Position numbers and translations under genes: made by a program. Source: Burkholderiaceae bacterium (lineage in GTDB: Bacteria > Pseudomonadota > Gammaproteobacteria > Burkholderiales > Burkholderiaceae). From it: DNA of 6,793 nt. A model generated the notes under the pieces. It was not told where the DNA came from. It worked only from the letters and a program-made list of their open reading frames with translations, and made no database searches. The stretch spans positions 1-6,793 of the forward strand of contig JALREG010000089.1 of NCBI GenBank assembly GCA_023253905.1. The letters are read 5' to 3'. Positions 6,124-6,793 of the stretch are shown here, piece by piece (position 1 is the first letter of the stretch; the number at the start of each line of letters is the position of its first letter).

Positions 6124-6793
6124 TTACTGACCTTCAAGAAAGCTTTTCAGCTTGTCGGCACGAGTGGGATGGCGCAGTTTGCGCAGCGCCTTGGCCTCGA
6201 TCTGGCGAATGCGCTCGCGCGTGACATCAAACTGCTTGCCGACCTCTTCCAGGGTGTGATCGGTGCTCATTTCGATGCCGAACCGCATACGAAGCACCTT
6301 GGCTTCGCGCGGGGTGAGCGAATCGAGCACTTCCTTCACCACATCGCGCATTGACCCGTGGAGCGCTGCGTCGGCAGGCGCAAGGGTGGTGGTGTCTTCG
6401 ATGAAATCGCCGAGGTGCGAATCATCATCGTCACCAATCGGCGTTTCCATCGAAATCGGCTCTTTTGCGATTTTCAGGATTTTTCGGATCTTGTCTTCCG
6501 GCATTTCCATCCGCGTGGCGAGGGTGGCCGGATCGGGTTCCTGGCCCGTTTCCTGAAGAATCTGTCGGCTGATCCGGTTCATTTTGTTGATCGTTTCGAT
6601 CATGTGAACCGGGATACGAATCGTGCGCGCCTGATCGGCAATTGAACGCGTGATGGCCTGCCGGATCCACCAGGTTGCATAGGTGGAGAATTTATAGCCG
6701 CGCCGATATTCGAATTTATCAACGGCTTTCATCAGGCCGATGTTGCCTTCCTGAATCAGATCGAGAAACTGAAGACCACGATTGGTGTATTTC
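6124..6793 (-). CDS. rpoD: RNA polymerase primary sigma factor RpoD (C-terminal part)
   Basis: The 3' part of the gene for the housekeeping sigma-70 factor, which directs RNA polymerase to -10/-35 promoters. The frame is open to the window edge: 222 residues are visible and the rest of the gene lies to the right. The ATG at 6730-6732 is internal, because the preceding codons read [20 protein letters not shown], an invariant part of region 2. Visible domains, counted from the edge, are region 2.1-2.4 (1-52, with [20 protein letters not shown] for -10 recognition and melting), region 3 from about 60 ([14 protein letters not shown]), an acidic linker [14 protein letters not shown] (120-133), and region 4 with [16 protein letters not shown] (157-172) and the helix-turn-helix [20 protein letters not shown] (184-203) for -35 recognition. 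[16 protein letters not shown] and a C-terminus of KLKSFLEGQ are typical of RpoD and exclude the shorter RpoS and RpoH. The stop is TAA (6124-6126). Confidence 0.98.
   Translation of the reverse strand, partial: KYTNRGLQFLDLIQEGNIGLMKAVDKFEYRRGYKFSTYATWWIRQAITRSIADQARTIRIPVHMIETINKMNRISRQILQETGQEPDPATLATRMEMPEDKIRKILKIAKEPISMETPIGDDDDSHLGDFIEDTTTLAPADAALHGSMRDVVKEVLDSLTPREAKVLRMRFGIEMSTDHTLEEVGKQFDVTRERIRQIEAKALRKLRHPTRADKLKSFLEGQ

Noticed and set aside
6124..6732. A complete 202-residue sigma factor starting at the ATG 6730-6732
   Set aside because: The frame continues upstream through invariant region 2 residues to the window edge, so this ATG is internal to rpoD.

Overview
The window looks like ordinary chromosome from a GC-rich betaproteobacterium, most likely of the order Burkholderiales. 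The reasons are an H-NS-like protein of the short beta-proteobacterial type ending in an RDPDSGATW..GRGRPP..W DNA-binding motif, an RpoD tail and a RhlE helicase with typical beta/gamma features, and a tRNA with CAU anticodon lying just downstream of rpoD. No mobile element, phage gene, CRISPR array or toxin/defence cassette could be found.

Layout, left to right. (1) A complete pirin-family cupin gene on the minus strand (2-700). It is divergent from gluQ (839-1834, plus), which encodes the enzyme that glutamylates queuosine in tRNA-Asp; a perfect 9-bp inverted repeat lies in the shared upstream region. (2) gluQ converges on rhlE (1855-3363, minus; DEAD-box RNA helicase) with only 20 bp between stop codons and a small hairpin over the junction. 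rhlE most likely starts at a GTG, which leaves a 341-bp leader/intergenic region (3364-3704) holding three 11-bp tandem repeats and a short palindrome. (3) A predicted lipoprotein of unknown function (3705-4301, plus) is followed by a strikingly AT-rich stretch (4302-4520) and then by the H-NS-like gene (4521-4886, plus), which ends before a clear terminator hairpin. (4) On the minus strand, read from the right edge, come rpoD (C-terminal part only), a GC-rich terminator-like hairpin, an EamA/DMT-family membrane transporter gene (5070-6011), and a tRNA with anticodon CAU (4954-5032) whose acceptor stem fits the lysidine-modified isoleucine tRNA better than methionine.

Functionally the genes are mostly core information-processing functions: primary sigma factor, RNA helicase, tRNA modification, a decoding tRNA and a nucleoid protein. 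A transporter, a pirin and an uncharacterised lipoprotein are interspersed. The genes do not form a joint pathway, and I see no convincing new system. The points most worth checking are the 11-bp triplicate repeat in front of rhlE, the AT-rich control region of the H-NS gene, the uncharacterised lipoprotein family, the enlarged D-loop and G48 of the tRNA, and the insertion in the zinc-binding region of GluQ.
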